Assembly: GCF_000160035.2 (NCBI RefSeq)
Contig: NZ_KI535370.1
Coordinates: 347,697-411,696 of the forward strand
DNA: 64,000 bases
Direction of reading: 5' to 3'
DNA from: Catonella morbi ATCC 51271
GTDB taxonomy: Bacteria; Bacillota; Clostridia; Lachnospirales; Lachnospiraceae
The notes under the pieces were generated by a model. That model did not search any database and was not told where the DNA came from. It saw nothing but the letters and a program-made list of their open reading frames with translations. Shown piece by piece: positions 45,181 to 53,898 of the stretch. The translations under genes and the position numbers were made by a program. Numbering within the stretch: the stretch's first letter is position 1; every line of letters starts with the position of its first letter.

Positions 45181-47196
45181 TTACATTTTCTTTAGTACCA
45201 CCAAGTCCCAATCCTCAAGCTTAATCTTATCACCCTTTACATAGCTTTTACCGCTTATAATATCCTTATATCCGGTTTCATTGTCTCCGTCTATAAAAAT
45301 ATCTGCATCAGATAATGAATAGTTAAACACATAGGTAAGTTCTTCACCCGCTTCATTAACTCCGCTTCTGGTAATTATAGGAAAACCTGCGCTTATAGGC
45401 ACGTTCTGCTTTTTTCTAATTTCAGCCAAAGCTTGGTTCAATACTTTTTTTAGCACTTCCTTATCCGGATAAGCCCCTATATAATAAGCCTTACCCCTAC
45501 CATACTCATTGCAAGTGATTGCTGAATATCTGTCCCAATACCTGTGTTCATAAGGATAGAGCTCTGTAGCACTATCAATTGTTATAAGCTCAGCTACATA
45601 CTTAACTTCCCTGCCTCCAACTTTCATATTCAATGTATGGGTAAATTCATCATAATGTATACCAAAACATTCTGTAAGTCCTGCCGGTAAAGTCTCTTTA
45701 TATACACTTACCTTCCTATCGGCTACAAAAGAGCGAAATCCCCCTATTAGTATTCCACCGTTTTTTACAAAGTCATCCAACCTTTTTAGAAGTGCCTCAG
45801 ATACACAGTATAAAGCAGGGCAGACTATAGCCTCATATTTACTTATATCCGCGCATTCTGAGAACACAACGTCACACTCAAAGTTTTTTTCATAAAGGCT
45901 GTCATAAATATATCTAACGACATCATTATAACTTAGATTTTTATCAATCGGAAACCACTTAAAGGCACTGAGAGATAAGGTATCAACCAACAGGGCAATT
46001 TTATTATTCTTCTTTATACAAAGTTTTTCCTTAGTTAAAGTCTTTATCTCATTACCGATTTGTGATATTTCATCATATATTCTTCCCGGTTTTAAATCAT
46101 GACTTAAGATACCTTTCCAGTAAGTTTCATAACTCTGATGGATGGAATGCCAGTTCCAATACAAAATTCCATCAGCCCCTGAGGCTATGTGGCTGAAAGC
46201 ATGAAGCCTTAGCTGTTTCGGAAAAGGACACCAATACTTAAAAGCTTGCGACTGACATTCAAGTACGAAGTAATTATCATTTTTAAGGTTTCTTATTTCA
46301 TCCCCACAAAATGCTATCTCTGCTCCTGTAAGCTTAAATCCTGTCGGATGGTAGATATCAGTCCCTGCATGTGTCAATGACTTAGCTGCATTAAAATGGT
46401 TAATACCATCCTGTACTCCATAAGAATAGCCGTCCTGAGCTATATCCGCACCAAACTTATGCCATTCAAAATCAAAATTATGTGTAATAAACTGATTAGG
46501 ATTTTTATATTCATTTATAATCTCAGCCTGCATTTTTAGGAAATTAACCGCCGTTTCTCTTTGAAATTCTTCAAATTCACAGGAAAGGCTCGCATTTATA
46601 GTACCGGATATATCTGTAAAATCCTCCCAGGAATGTATGCTGTTACTCCAGTATGCAAGACCGTAATCTCTGTTGAACTCCTCTATATCGGAATATCTGC
46701 TTTTAAGAAAATTTACAAAACCTTCCTGAATCTCTGCTCCGTAATTGTCATAATGTTTGGTTTCATTATCTATCTGAAATCCAATTACCTGAGGATGATT
46801 TACAGTATGTTCCAAAAGCTTGCGAATTATTCTACTTCCGTAGAATATATAAGTATCCGATAAAAGGTTGAATATCCGCCTTTTACCGTATTTCATATCT
46901 CCGTTTTTGGTGTGCACAAGCACATTTTCATCGAGCCTTGCAAGCCAGGAAGGTATTGCATAAGTAGGTGTTCCTATTATTACCTTAAGCCCATACTGAC
47001 CGGCCCTTTTTAATACCTCATCAATGTAGTAAAAGTTATATTGACCTTCCCTTGGTTCTAACGTACTCCAGGTAGACTCAGCAATCCTTACCACATTCAT
47101 ACCGGCTTTTTGCATAAGCGCAAAATCTTCATCTATCCTCTCATAAGGCATATACTCAGGATAATATGCACAGCCGTACAAGAATTCATTTTCCAT
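45181..47196 (-). CDS. GH42 beta-galactosidase
   Basis: 671 aa, no signal peptide, so intracellular. The GH42 start YGCAYYPEYM is followed by TIM barrel, IGFQIDNETKHYDN with the acid/base Glu, and NYFVLECQSQAF with the nucleophile Glu. A trimerisation and C-terminal beta domain follow. It is the last gene of the GH operon; it probably removes galactose or arabinose side chains from imported oligosaccharide. Confidence 0.95.
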   Translation of the reverse strand: MENEFLYGCAYYPEYMPYERIDEDFALMQKAGMNVVRIAESTWSTLEPREGQYNFYYIDEVLKRAGQYGLKVIIGTPTYAIPSWLARLDENVLVHTKNGDMKYGKRRIFNLLSDTYIFYGSRIIRKLLEHTVNHPQVIGFQIDNETKHYDNYGAEIQEGFVNFLKSRYSDIEEFNRDYGLAYWSNSIHSWEDFTDISGTINASLSCEFEEFQRETAVNFLKMQAEIINEYKNPNQFITHNFDFEWHKFGADIAQDGYSYGVQDGINHFNAAKSLTHAGTDIYHPTGFKLTGAEIAFCGDEIRNLKNDNYFVLECQSQAFKYWCPFPKQLRLHAFSHIASGADGILYWNWHSIHQSYETYWKGILSHDLKPGRIYDEISQIGNEIKTLTKEKLCIKKNNKIALLVDTLSLSAFKWFPIDKNLSYNDVVRYIYDSLYEKNFECDVVFSECADISKYEAIVCPALYCVSEALLKRLDDFVKNGGILIGGFRSFVADRKVSVYKETLPAGLTECFGIHYDEFTHTLNMKVGGREVKYVAELITIDSATELYPYEHRYWDRYSAITCNEYGRGKAYYIGAYPDKEVLKKVLNQALAEIRKKQNVPISAGFPIITRSGVNEAGEELTYVFNYSLSDADIFIDGDNETGYKDIISGKSYVKGDKIKLEDWDLVVLKKM

Positions 47197-47227
47197 AACC
47201 CATACTCCTTATCCGATTAACTGAAAA

Positions 47228-47278
47228 CATCTGTAGTCAGTATAACTCAATAATATGAGATTATGTCGGCTACAGATG
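47228..47278 (-). other. Hairpin between GH43 and GH42 genes
   Basis: 9-bp arms CATCTGTAG/CTACAGATG (47228-47236/47270-47278) with an imperfect inner stem, followed on the minus strand by GTTTTC. It may be an attenuator or an mRNA-processing/stability structure between the two genes. Confidence 0.5.
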
Positions 47279-47315
47279 CCTTAGATTAAATTTTATATCC
47301 TGCTTAAATTGCTGA

Positions 47316-48953
47316 TTAAAGATCTTTTTTATCAACTACACTAAAATAATCAAAATCAGCTTCCTTCTTATGGAACATACTGTCAACCGCAAAAATGCCT
47401 ACCATCGTACCCGTAAACTCGCCGTATTTACAGTATTCATCAGAGAGTTTACTTGTATCAAATACCGGTCCTATAGGTTTTGTCTCCTCTCCTTCATAGC
47501 CCCATTTAAAAAAGCTTTTTCTTTCAGACACTATAAGCTCAAAACAAACCGGTCTGCCATCTACGGCTGTCCTTGTATCAAGAAACTCCTTCTTTTCTCC
47601 ATTTTCCAAAGAAATAATTGCAATCGCCGGTTGCTTAAGAGTATCTGAATAATATTTTCTTATAGCAATATAGTTCATATTGTCATAATAAAGCACAAGC
47701 CCGGCACTATGCTGATATATCTCAGGATTAAAGTCCAAACCGGCAGAAACTTCTACATTGACTGACGGCAGCTTTCTGCAAAGCAGACTTACTTTGTTGA
47801 GGGAGGATAATGATTCCTGTCCGCGAAGTTTAACAAATCCCCTTCTACTTTTGTAGTCTGTAAAGTCGCTTGGAAATATTCTTGGTGAATAATAATCTTT
47901 TCTTAAAACTTCTCTGTCAAAATCATCCCTGTCAGGAAGTATTTCCGCATCAAATTCAACCAAGCCGGTTTCCTCTGTATCAAGCTTAGCAAGATTGCTT
48001 CCATCAGCAAGACGAAGCCAGCCATCCTCTGTCCATATCATTTTCTGAATAGCTGTTTCCCTTCCCAAAGTACATCTAAGCTCAGGTACAAAAGGTCTTG
48101 CACAGAGATGAACAAGATATGCATTTTTCTCATCCAGATTGACATAGCTTCCATGTCCTGACTTCTGTAAGATTGAATCCGGATTATAGTATTTTGGCTT
48201 CAGGTGATCCCAGTCCGCCCTTTCATCAGAATTATTAGGTGATGAAGTGAGTATCGGATTCGTCGGATCCTTTTCAAACGGTCCGTAAGGAGACTTCGAC
48301 CTTGCCATGGTAACACAATGATTATATCCTGTCCCTCCCTCTGCACACATAAGGTAATAGTATTCTCCTCTTTTGGTAAGATGAGGCGCTTCAATACATC
48401 CCCTGTCTGTACCACCGTTATACACTCGTTTAGGGTATTCTTTTAAGCATTTGTTTACCGTATCGTACTCTGCGACACAGATTACACCGGGTTTTTCGTA
48501 ACCGTCTCTGGTCTCCCATTCTAAAGAAACTATGTATTTTTTCCCATCGTCATCGTGAAGAATTGAGGCATCAAAGCCTGCAGAGTGAAGGTATACAGGC
48601 TCTGTCCAAGGTCCTCTGATATCTTTTGCTTTTATTAAATAATTATCTATATCAAAATACCTTGCATTCATTGAATTCATCACGCCGTAAATCACATAAA
48701 AACTATCTTCTTCCTCACAATAGGTAAGGCAGGGTGCCCATACTCCTTTTGCGGACGGAAGCTTCCTAAGCTCAACCTGTGAATCTAATGTTAAGACATG
48801 AGTATACAATTCCCAATTCTTCAAGTCCTTAGAATGATATACAGGGATTCCGGGTAGCCATTCAAAGGAAGATACTGCAATATAAAAGTCATCTCCCTTT
48901 TTGCAAATGCAGGGATCGGGGTTAAATCCTGTGAGTATAGGGTTTTTTATCAT
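47316..48953 (-). CDS. GH43 beta-xylosidase/arabinofuranosidase
   Basis: 545 aa, no signal peptide. The five-blade propeller (about 1-325) starts FNPDPCICKKGDDFYIA with the base Asp in NPDP, FDASILHDDDGK carries the pKa-modulating Asp, and CIEAPHL the acid Glu. The C-terminal ~200 residues are a concanavalin-like GH43_C2 module. This layout is that of XynB-type xylosidases. It is 3 bp downstream of the GH5 gene. Confidence 0.94.
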   Translation of the reverse strand: MIKNPILTGFNPDPCICKKGDDFYIAVSSFEWLPGIPVYHSKDLKNWELYTHVLTLDSQVELRKLPSAKGVWAPCLTYCEEEDSFYVIYGVMNSMNARYFDIDNYLIKAKDIRGPWTEPVYLHSAGFDASILHDDDGKKYIVSLEWETRDGYEKPGVICVAEYDTVNKCLKEYPKRVYNGGTDRGCIEAPHLTKRGEYYYLMCAEGGTGYNHCVTMARSKSPYGPFEKDPTNPILTSSPNNSDERADWDHLKPKYYNPDSILQKSGHGSYVNLDEKNAYLVHLCARPFVPELRCTLGRETAIQKMIWTEDGWLRLADGSNLAKLDTEETGLVEFDAEILPDRDDFDREVLRKDYYSPRIFPSDFTDYKSRRGFVKLRGQESLSSLNKVSLLCRKLPSVNVEVSAGLDFNPEIYQHSAGLVLYYDNMNYIAIRKYYSDTLKQPAIAIISLENGEKKEFLDTRTAVDGRPVCFELIVSERKSFFKWGYEGEETKPIGPVFDTSKLSDEYCKYGEFTGTMVGIFAVDSMFHKKEADFDYFSVVDKKDL

Positions 48954-48956
48954 AAT

Positions 48957-50132
48957 CTACTCCGTTTCAAACCAGCCAAAGGCGGCGCTTCTACCAAGAT
49001 CCCAAGGTTCCCAGCCTTCCCAGCCTTTTGTATTTACAGTATCTGTAAGCAGCTTGTAACTCCAGTAATAATATCCGCTTCCCTGATTCCAAGCTGCAAG
49101 TTGTGCCTTACATAGAGTTTTATAAATATGCTTCTTTTCTTCATCACTGAGCACCTTAGTTATGTCTTCCATCTCTCCGTTTAATACAGACTGACCTCCC
49201 TTGGTATCTCTGCCGCAGGCAAGAGAATTAAACAGACACCATTCTCCGCAGATTACAGGAAAATACTCCTGCATTTCCTTTACATCCGCTTCATACACAT
49301 CTTTTATAAATTTTACGTAGGAATCCAGGTTTTGTGCAGCTCCCTGCATTTCAGCCATCATTAAATACTGATGAGTATCCAGTACTACATTTTCAAATCT
49401 ATCCTCCCTCATAAAGTCCTTCCATTCTTTAAGTCGGAAGCCATCATGAAATACTACATACTTCTCCTTAGGAAGATATTTTCTCATTCTGTCATAAGCA
49501 TTTACATAAAACTCTCGTAGGAATTTGCTTGTGACAGGACCTGAACCCTCAGCTTTTTCCTTATCCACAGGGGGATATCTCTTTTGAACCATATCCCACA
49601 ACTCCTCCGATACAGGTTCATTTATTATCTGAATACCCCAAAGTCCTTTTCTTTCACCATAACGTTTGGCAAGCCTTTCAAGTACGGTAAGCACAAATTC
49701 AACCTCTTCAGGTTCACTTGACCACTTACACACTCCACTTATACCTCCGTTATCAAAACCATTCTGGCTGTCGGGTGCTGTGTGTAAGTCTATAAGAATA
49801 CTAATCTCATATCTTTCAGCCCAGTTAAATGCCTTATCAAGTTCTTCAACACAACTGATAAACGGTTCTCTGTCTCCGAAAATAAAGTATGGAACCGGTA
49901 TTCTTACTGAGTTTAATCCAAGAGATTTTATATGCACAAAATCTCTCTCTGAAATATATTCTGCTCTGTGCTGACGAATTCTTGCCTCATACACCTCTTT
50001 TGAAAGCTGTGTCGGCAGATAGTATTCGTCTTCTGCAGTTGTTCCCTCAAAAAGTTCAGGACTCATCCATTTTTCCAGCACAAGCCAGTTGCCTAAATTA
50101 ACACCCTTTACCTTATCTATTCTTGTATTCAT
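48957..50132 (-). CDS. GH5 family glucanase-like enzyme
   Basis: 391 aa, no signal peptide. The start VKGVNLGNWLVLEKWMSPELF matches exo-beta-1,3-glucanase-type GH5 (subfamily 9-like). LIDLHTAPDSQNGFDNGG, IQIINEPVSEELW (acid/base Glu) and FPVICGEWCLF (nucleophile Glu) are complete. As a cytoplasmic enzyme it would act on imported beta-glucan or xylan fragments. It sits between lplC and the GH43 gene, 67 bp after lplC. Confidence 0.92.
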   Translation of the reverse strand: MNTRIDKVKGVNLGNWLVLEKWMSPELFEGTTAEDEYYLPTQLSKEVYEARIRQHRAEYISERDFVHIKSLGLNSVRIPVPYFIFGDREPFISCVEELDKAFNWAERYEISILIDLHTAPDSQNGFDNGGISGVCKWSSEPEEVEFVLTVLERLAKRYGERKGLWGIQIINEPVSEELWDMVQKRYPPVDKEKAEGSGPVTSKFLREFYVNAYDRMRKYLPKEKYVVFHDGFRLKEWKDFMREDRFENVVLDTHQYLMMAEMQGAAQNLDSYVKFIKDVYEADVKEMQEYFPVICGEWCLFNSLACGRDTKGGQSVLNGEMEDITKVLSDEEKKHIYKTLCKAQLAAWNQGSGYYYWSYKLLTDTVNTKGWEGWEPWDLGRSAAFGWFETE

Positions 50133-50199
50133 ACTTATACCTTTCTAAACCATTAAACCTAGTTCGTTAAATACCTAACAATATATTTTTTCTTAATTA

Positions 50200-51129
50200 T
50201 CATCCCTTTACTGAACCAACTGTAATTCCCTTTACAAAATACTTTTGTACAAACGGATATACCAGAAGGATAGGACCGGTAGCAACTATCGCCATTGCCA
50301 TCTTAAGACTGTTGGAAGGTAAATCTGCTACGCTAATACCTGACTGCGAAGCTATCCTTGCAAGAGCCTGAGTCTGCTGGAGGAGATTATAAAGCATATA
50401 CTGTAGCGGAAACTTAACATTACTGTTGATATAGAGCATTGCATTATACCAGTCATTCCAGTATCCAAGTGCCATAAATAAACCTACTGTAGCAAGACCC
50501 GGCTTAAGCAGAGGGAACACTACCTGAAAGAAAATCCTGTACTCGCCCGCTCCGTCAATTTTTGATGCTTCTATGAGAGAAGGTGGAATAGTATTTACAA
50601 AACTCCTCATTATGAGTAAATAAAATACATTAAAAAGTCCCGGTAAAATAAGCGCCCATAGGCTATCCTTTAATCTCAGATACTGAATATAGAAAATATA
50701 GGTAGAAACCATACCACCATTAAAAAGTGTTGTAAAGTAGAAGAAAAATGAAAAATGGTTTCTGTACTTAAAATCTTTTCTGCAAATTACATAGGCTGTC
50801 ATAGTTATTAACAATGTACCTAAAACAGTTCCTACTCCGGTTATAAGGATAGATACTCCATAAGCACGAAATACCGTAATCGGATTCCTAAATATAAGTT
50901 CATAAGCTTTTGTTGAAAATTCATTTATAAAAAGGCTGTATCCCTGTGTCCTTATATAGTTCTCGGAAGTAAATGAACCCGATATCAGCACTATAAACGG
51001 TATGATACAGATAAGCGCCATCAAACCTACACATACATAAGCCAATATATAAAATATTTTTGAAGACAAGCTGAGTTTAACTTTAGAGCCTAAACCGCTG
51101 CTTTCCATATCTTTATTTTTTGTTGCCAT
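50200..51129 (-). CDS. lplC: Oligosaccharide ABC importer permease, LplC-like
   Basis: 309 aa, six helices; EAA loop EASKIDGAGEYRIFFQVVFP in the second half. The soluble N-terminus is short. It is 11 bp downstream of lplB and precedes the GH5 gene. Works with LplB and the LplA binding protein; no ATPase is encoded here. Confidence 0.93.
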   Translation of the reverse strand: MATKNKDMESSGLGSKVKLSLSSKIFYILAYVCVGLMALICIIPFIVLISGSFTSENYIRTQGYSLFINEFSTKAYELIFRNPITVFRAYGVSILITGVGTVLGTLLITMTAYVICRKDFKYRNHFSFFFYFTTLFNGGMVSTYIFYIQYLRLKDSLWALILPGLFNVFYLLIMRSFVNTIPPSLIEASKIDGAGEYRIFFQVVFPLLKPGLATVGLFMALGYWNDWYNAMLYINSNVKFPLQYMLYNLLQQTQALARIASQSGISVADLPSNSLKMAMAIVATGPILLVYPFVQKYFVKGITVGSVKG

Positions 51130-51140
51130 ATTTTCCTCCT

Positions 51141-52061
51141 TTAGAATAAAGCGTTTGATTCGTCTACCTTTTTCACAATCCTATTGACAACTATAATTAT
51201 CACAAAACATAATACCGACTGATAAAGCGAGGCCGCCGCACTCATTCCTAAGTTAGAGTTCTGCAAGAGGGAGCGGAATACATAAGTATCAATAACATCG
51301 GTTGCGTTGAATAACTGTCCGTTTTGTCCAACTATCTGATAGAACATTTCAAAATCTCCGCGAAGGATACGCCCTACATTGAGAAGAAGCATTGTTATAA
51401 TGGTCGCCCTTATTGAAGGAAGAGTAATGTTTCTGATTCTTTGAAAAATATTAGCTCCGTCTACCGATGCAGCCTCATATATCTCTGCATCCACGCCTAC
51501 AATGGCAGCTATATATATAACCGAATTATAACCACACCATTTCCAAGAGTTGAAGCAGGCTATGATTACAGGCCAGATTCCCGGCATCTCATATACATTT
51601 ACCGGATCACCGCCTAAAGCCTTGATTATGCTGTTTAATAAACCTGTTTCATAATTAAAGATTGCAAATACAAAGGTTCCCACTATTACCCATGAAATAA
51701 AGTAAGGCAAGAAAATTAAAGACTGTGATATTTTTTTGAAAAATTTCTTGTTAATTTCCGAAATAAAGATTGCTATGAGTATAGCAAGTAACTGTGATGT
51801 TATAAGGTTGACCAGGTTATAAACTATGGTGTTCTTAGTAATGAGCCATCCTGTACCTGATTCAAACAAATATCTGAAGTTCTCTATACCGTTCCAGTCA
51901 CTTCCAAATACTCCAAGATCAAAACGGTAATTCTTAAATGCCAAAATAAGTCCTGACATAGGAAGATATGCCATTACAACAGTAAGAACAACTGCAGGCA
52001 AAATCATAACAAACAGAGGTTTGTTTTTCTTAAATTCTGCTAAAAATCCATTTGATTTCAT
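51141..52061 (-). CDS. lplB: Oligosaccharide ABC importer permease, LplB-like
   Basis: 306 aa, six helices; EAA loop EAASVDGANIFQRIRNITLP. It has its own promoter copy, preceded by a terminator that insulates it from lplA. AGGAGG precedes the start. The pair LplB/LplC forms the membrane channel. Confidence 0.93.
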   Translation of the reverse strand: MKSNGFLAEFKKNKPLFVMILPAVVLTVVMAYLPMSGLILAFKNYRFDLGVFGSDWNGIENFRYLFESGTGWLITKNTIVYNLVNLITSQLLAILIAIFISEINKKFFKKISQSLIFLPYFISWVIVGTFVFAIFNYETGLLNSIIKALGGDPVNVYEMPGIWPVIIACFNSWKWCGYNSVIYIAAIVGVDAEIYEAASVDGANIFQRIRNITLPSIRATIITMLLLNVGRILRGDFEMFYQIVGQNGQLFNATDVIDTYVFRSLLQNSNLGMSAAASLYQSVLCFVIIIVVNRIVKKVDESNALF

Positions 52062-52093
52062 TGTTACCTCCTCTTCATTGTTTCATTTTCTTA

Positions 52094-52156
52094 ATTGTAA
52101 CTTTTTATTGTCAAAGTTTACACTTATATAATTATGAAAAAGGGGAAATTTTTATG
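52094..52156 (-). promoter_or_regulatory. lplB promoter with activator box
   Basis: On the minus strand the box CATAAAAATTTCCCC (from 52156) leads, after 34 bases from its first base, to the -35-like TGTAAA (52122-52117), 17-bp spacer and TACAAT (52099-52094). The layout is the same, base for base in spacing, as at lplA. Confidence 0.75.
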
Positions 52157-52179
52157 CTTTTAAATATGTTACATAATGA

Positions 52180-52218
52180 TAATAAAAGAAAAGCACAGCA
52201 CCCCTAAGGTACTGCACT
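52180..52218 (-). terminator. Terminator between lplA and lplB
   Basis: 11-bp stem with three G-U pairs (52208-52218/52192-52202), then TTTTCTTTTATT on the minus strand, 24 bp after the lplA stop. It limits read-through from lplA into lplB. Confidence 0.75.
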
Positions 52219-52241
52219 CTTCTATATTATAAATATCAACT

Positions 52242-53777
52242 TTACTTATTAAGTCCCGCTACATATTCATCAAGCTGTTTCTGTATTTCAGCTCTAACCT
52301 TTTCAATTCCTGCGGCCTTCATCTTTTCTTCATACTCAGCAAGACCTTTGTCGATATCAGTATAACCAAGCTCTAGTGGCCACCAGTACTGCTGATGTAC
52401 GCTGTTGCAAGCTGCATATTCTGTCTCAATCTTAGATGTATCTATAATAAAAGATGAGAATTTTTCTGCTGTATCATCAGCTTTTATCTTCTCTTCCCAT
52501 TCCTTACGAAGTGTCTCGTAGGAGTCAGGGTATTTAGCGTCCATACGGTGAAACTCATTGGTTCTTACAGCCCACATAGCTGATGTGTTGTAATTGTTAG
52601 TATCAAGCAATGTGAAACGTCCCTTGTCGTTAAGCTCGTAGCTTGTTCCAAGTACACCAAAATAAAATGCATCGTAAACTTCTCTGTCTGTGGTTACAAG
52701 ATTCCAGAATGCCAGGGCTCTCTCAGGGTTCTTTGAGGTATGGGATATAGCAAGGGCATCCTGTGTATAAGGAAGATGTGCCTCATACTTAACAAAGTCA
52801 GCAAATTTAAAATTCCACTCAGGATGCATTGAATAATACCCTCCATAAGTATCTATGTTGTGAAGCCTTGTAGCAGCTACACCATTCTGTGTCTTTGTTG
52901 CGTCTGTATCAGACAGAGCTGACTTTGAGAAGAAGCCTTTTTCATTCCAACGCTTCATCATGGAAAGATAATCCTTTACCTGAGGATACTCATAATATGT
53001 GAAAAGCTTAGGATTTGCTTCCTTAGGGTCGAAGAAAAGGAAGTCGTTTGTAGCACCTTTTGAGTTGCAGAAACCATTGATGTACATCCAGTTATCATCA
53101 GCGGCTGTTCCTTCTGCATATACTTCAAAAGGCTGTATTCCAGGTTCATTCGCTTTAACCCAGTCTAAGTATTTCTCATAGCTTTCAAAGTCTTTTACTT
53201 CTTCAGTATATTCCTTTCCATCATCAAACTTTGTACGGTAGATAGGTCCATAGCCCTTATATGTAGCAAGCTGTGTAGGTATTACATAGTAGTGGCCATC
53301 TACCTTCGCCTGCTTTTTTGCGTTGTCAGTCGTATTTTTGAAATTATCAGGTGCATATTTTTCCCATAAATCATCAAGCTGCATAAAAGCACCTTTTCTT
53401 GCAAGCTGTGTCCAGTTGAGCCAGTTTGATGTATAGGCCATGTCAAACTCTTCACCTGATGAGAACAAAAGCGGATATTTATTTGCAAAATCCGACCAAG
53501 GAATCCAGTTGATAGTAAGGGTTGTATTCATTTTCTCTTTGAGGAGTTTATTGAAATTCTCATCTATCAGGTCCTGTCCCGCAGGTCTATCACTTACTAC
53601 ATACATAGTAAGATTTACTTCTTCCGAAAAATTATTAGTCGCACTCCCTGACTTTGCAGTACTTGCTGTATTTGAGGTATTTGAGGTCTTAACGGTATTA
53701 CCCTGACCACCACAACCAACCAGACTTCCTACAATAAGACAGGATGCAACTAAAGCAGACAACATTCTCTTTTTCAT
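52242..53777 (-). CDS. lplA: Oligosaccharide-binding lipoprotein, LplA-like
   Basis: 511 aa from the ATG at 53777 (AAAAGGAGG just upstream; the ATG at 53798 is in poor context). The lipobox LVGC puts the lipidated cysteine at residue 21. The mature protein is of the large family-1 type (about 490 aa), with DRPAGQDLIDENFNKLLKEK-type opening. Captures oligosaccharide outside the membrane. Separated from lplB by its own terminator and a second promoter. Confidence 0.94.
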   Translation of the reverse strand: MKKRMLSALVASCLIVGSLVGCGGQGNTVKTSNTSNTASTAKSGSATNNFSEEVNLTMYVVSDRPAGQDLIDENFNKLLKEKMNTTLTINWIPWSDFANKYPLLFSSGEEFDMAYTSNWLNWTQLARKGAFMQLDDLWEKYAPDNFKNTTDNAKKQAKVDGHYYVIPTQLATYKGYGPIYRTKFDDGKEYTEEVKDFESYEKYLDWVKANEPGIQPFEVYAEGTAADDNWMYINGFCNSKGATNDFLFFDPKEANPKLFTYYEYPQVKDYLSMMKRWNEKGFFSKSALSDTDATKTQNGVAATRLHNIDTYGGYYSMHPEWNFKFADFVKYEAHLPYTQDALAISHTSKNPERALAFWNLVTTDREVYDAFYFGVLGTSYELNDKGRFTLLDTNNYNTSAMWAVRTNEFHRMDAKYPDSYETLRKEWEEKIKADDTAEKFSSFIIDTSKIETEYAACNSVHQQYWWPLELGYTDIDKGLAEYEEKMKAAGIEKVRAEIQKQLDEYVAGLNK

Positions 53778-53832
53778 TCTTTTCCTCCTTTTAACCATCT
53801 AATAAAATTTCATATGGTTTCCTATTGGCATA

Positions 53833-53895
53833 ATTCTAATCCATTTTTCTTAGATTTTACACAGACGAATTTAAGAAAAGGGGGAAATTTTTATG
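53833..53895 (-). promoter_or_regulatory. lplA promoter with activator box
   Basis: Box CATAAAAATTTCCCC (from 53895), then TGTAAA (53861-53856), 17-bp spacer, TAGAAT (53838-53833). The non-consensus -35 suggests an activator is needed; YesN, encoded upstream, is the natural candidate. Confidence 0.78.
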
Positions 53896-53898
53896 TAT

